From Euryarchaeota archaeon UBA596 (GTDB lineage: Archaea > Thermoplasmatota > Poseidoniia > Poseidoniales > Poseidoniaceae), in assembly GCA_002498205.1 (NCBI GenBank), contig DAGQ01000039.1:9049-14572 (forward strand): 5,524 nt of DNA, in the 5' to 3' direction. Shown here piece after piece: positions 5,214-5,524 of this stretch (within the stretch, counting starts at the first letter, position 1; each line of letters begins with the position of its first letter). The notes under the pieces were generated by a model that was not told the DNA's origin, ran no database searches, and saw only the letters and a list, made by a program, of their open reading frames with translations. A program made the position numbers and the translations under genes.

Positions 5214-5524
5214 ATGTTAGAGATTAGAGGACTGCAACGCGGTTTTGGAACCGGGGCAAATCGTGTAGAAGTGTTGAAGGGAATTGATCTCGAAATGAAA
5301 AGAGGAGAATTGGTCGCACTAATGGGGCCTTCTGGTTGTGGTAAATCGACATTATTGAATATAATTGGAGGTTTACTTGCGGCAGAAAAAGGGAATATAA
5401 AGTTGGAAGAGAGAAATTATGGACTTAAAGGCCCCTCTTCCGTTGTAGATGTTCGCAGACATAAAGTAGGCTGGATTTTTCAAGATTTTCATTTATTAGA
5501 ACATCTCACCGCATTAGATAATGT
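5214..5524 (+). CDS. ABC transporter ATP-binding subunit, LolD/MacB type, N-terminal 103 residues, 3' end outside the window
   Basis: ATP-hydrolysing subunit on the cytoplasmic face of an ABC transporter. Reading from ATG 5214 gives MLEIRGLQRGFGTG, a short A-loop region, then GELVALMGPSGCGKSTLLN with the Walker A motif (GPSGCGKST, residues 38-46; Lys44), and KVGWIFQDFHLLEHLTALDN with the Q-loop Gln90. The FQ.F.LL..LTA.DNV pattern, and the short insert between Walker A and Q-loop, are typical of the LolD/MacB/FtsE (lipoprotein export or MacB-like permease) subgroup, whose partner is a FtsX-type permease usually encoded next door; that would be past the window end. Signature, Walker B and H-loop are off the window. 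The gene appears leaderless, with its own promoter behind the tRNA. Confidence 0.92.
   Translation, partial: MLEIRGLQRGFGTGANRVEVLKGIDLEMKRGELVALMGPSGCGKSTLLNIIGGLLAAEKGNIKLEERNYGLKGPSSVVDVRRHKVGWIFQDFHLLEHLTALDN

Noticed and set aside
5207..5227. Six-codon ORF (ATG at 5207, TAG at 5225-5227) overlapping the ABC gene start, as a leader peptide.
   Set aside because: The TATA position predicts that transcription starts at about 5214, so this ATG would not be in the mRNA.

Overview
This AT-rich window most likely comes from an archaeon, probably a planktonic euryarchaeon of the Marine Group II/III (Thermoplasmatota) kind; the rank-level placement is inference. Pointers to archaea are an enolase C-terminus of archaeal type (GAPARSDR), a membrane protein ending in tandem winged helices of a style common in Euryarchaeota, TATA-box-like elements about 26-30 bp upstream of start codons that lack a Shine-Dalgarno (SD) site, and SD sites of the GGAG/GGTGAT type where a leader exists.

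Layout. Bases 1-605 (+) are the C-terminal half of enolase. Its last codons contain the ribosome binding site of a second gene, 610-1710 (+), an N-terminally membrane-anchored six-bladed-propeller protein of the glucose/sorbosone dehydrogenase family. That gene has no ATG, GTG or TTG at its proper start; the best start is ATC at 610. Tail to tail with it, and overlapping by 9 bp, is a 691-residue gene on the minus strand (3777-1702). It encodes signal peptide, Ig-like domain, Gly-rich linker, a second ectodomain, about 13 calcium-binding thrombospondin type 3 (TSP3) loops, a transmembrane segment and two cytoplasmic winged helices. It reads as a one-component transmembrane transcription regulator and is the most interesting object here. 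Upstream of it on the same strand is a class I PLP aminotransferase (4978-3839). Divergent from that lie a tRNA-Cys(GCA) gene with encoded CCA (5085-5158) and the start of an ABC transporter ATPase of LolD/MacB type (5214 to the window end), which appears leaderless, with two inverted repeats flanking its TATA box.

How they fit together. Enolase and the aminotransferase are central metabolism. The propeller protein and the TSP3 regulator both have their large parts outside the membrane; the regulator could connect an extracellular state (calcium, a surface ligand or protein contact) to promoter binding, possibly at its own promoter, where a perfect 14-bp palindrome coincides with the presumed TATA region. 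A link between the regulator and the neighbouring dehydrogenase (a family in which PQQ and Ca2+ are often cofactors) is only a hypothesis from position. No stretch longer than about 110 bases lacks a gene, and no mobile element or CRISPR array was seen.
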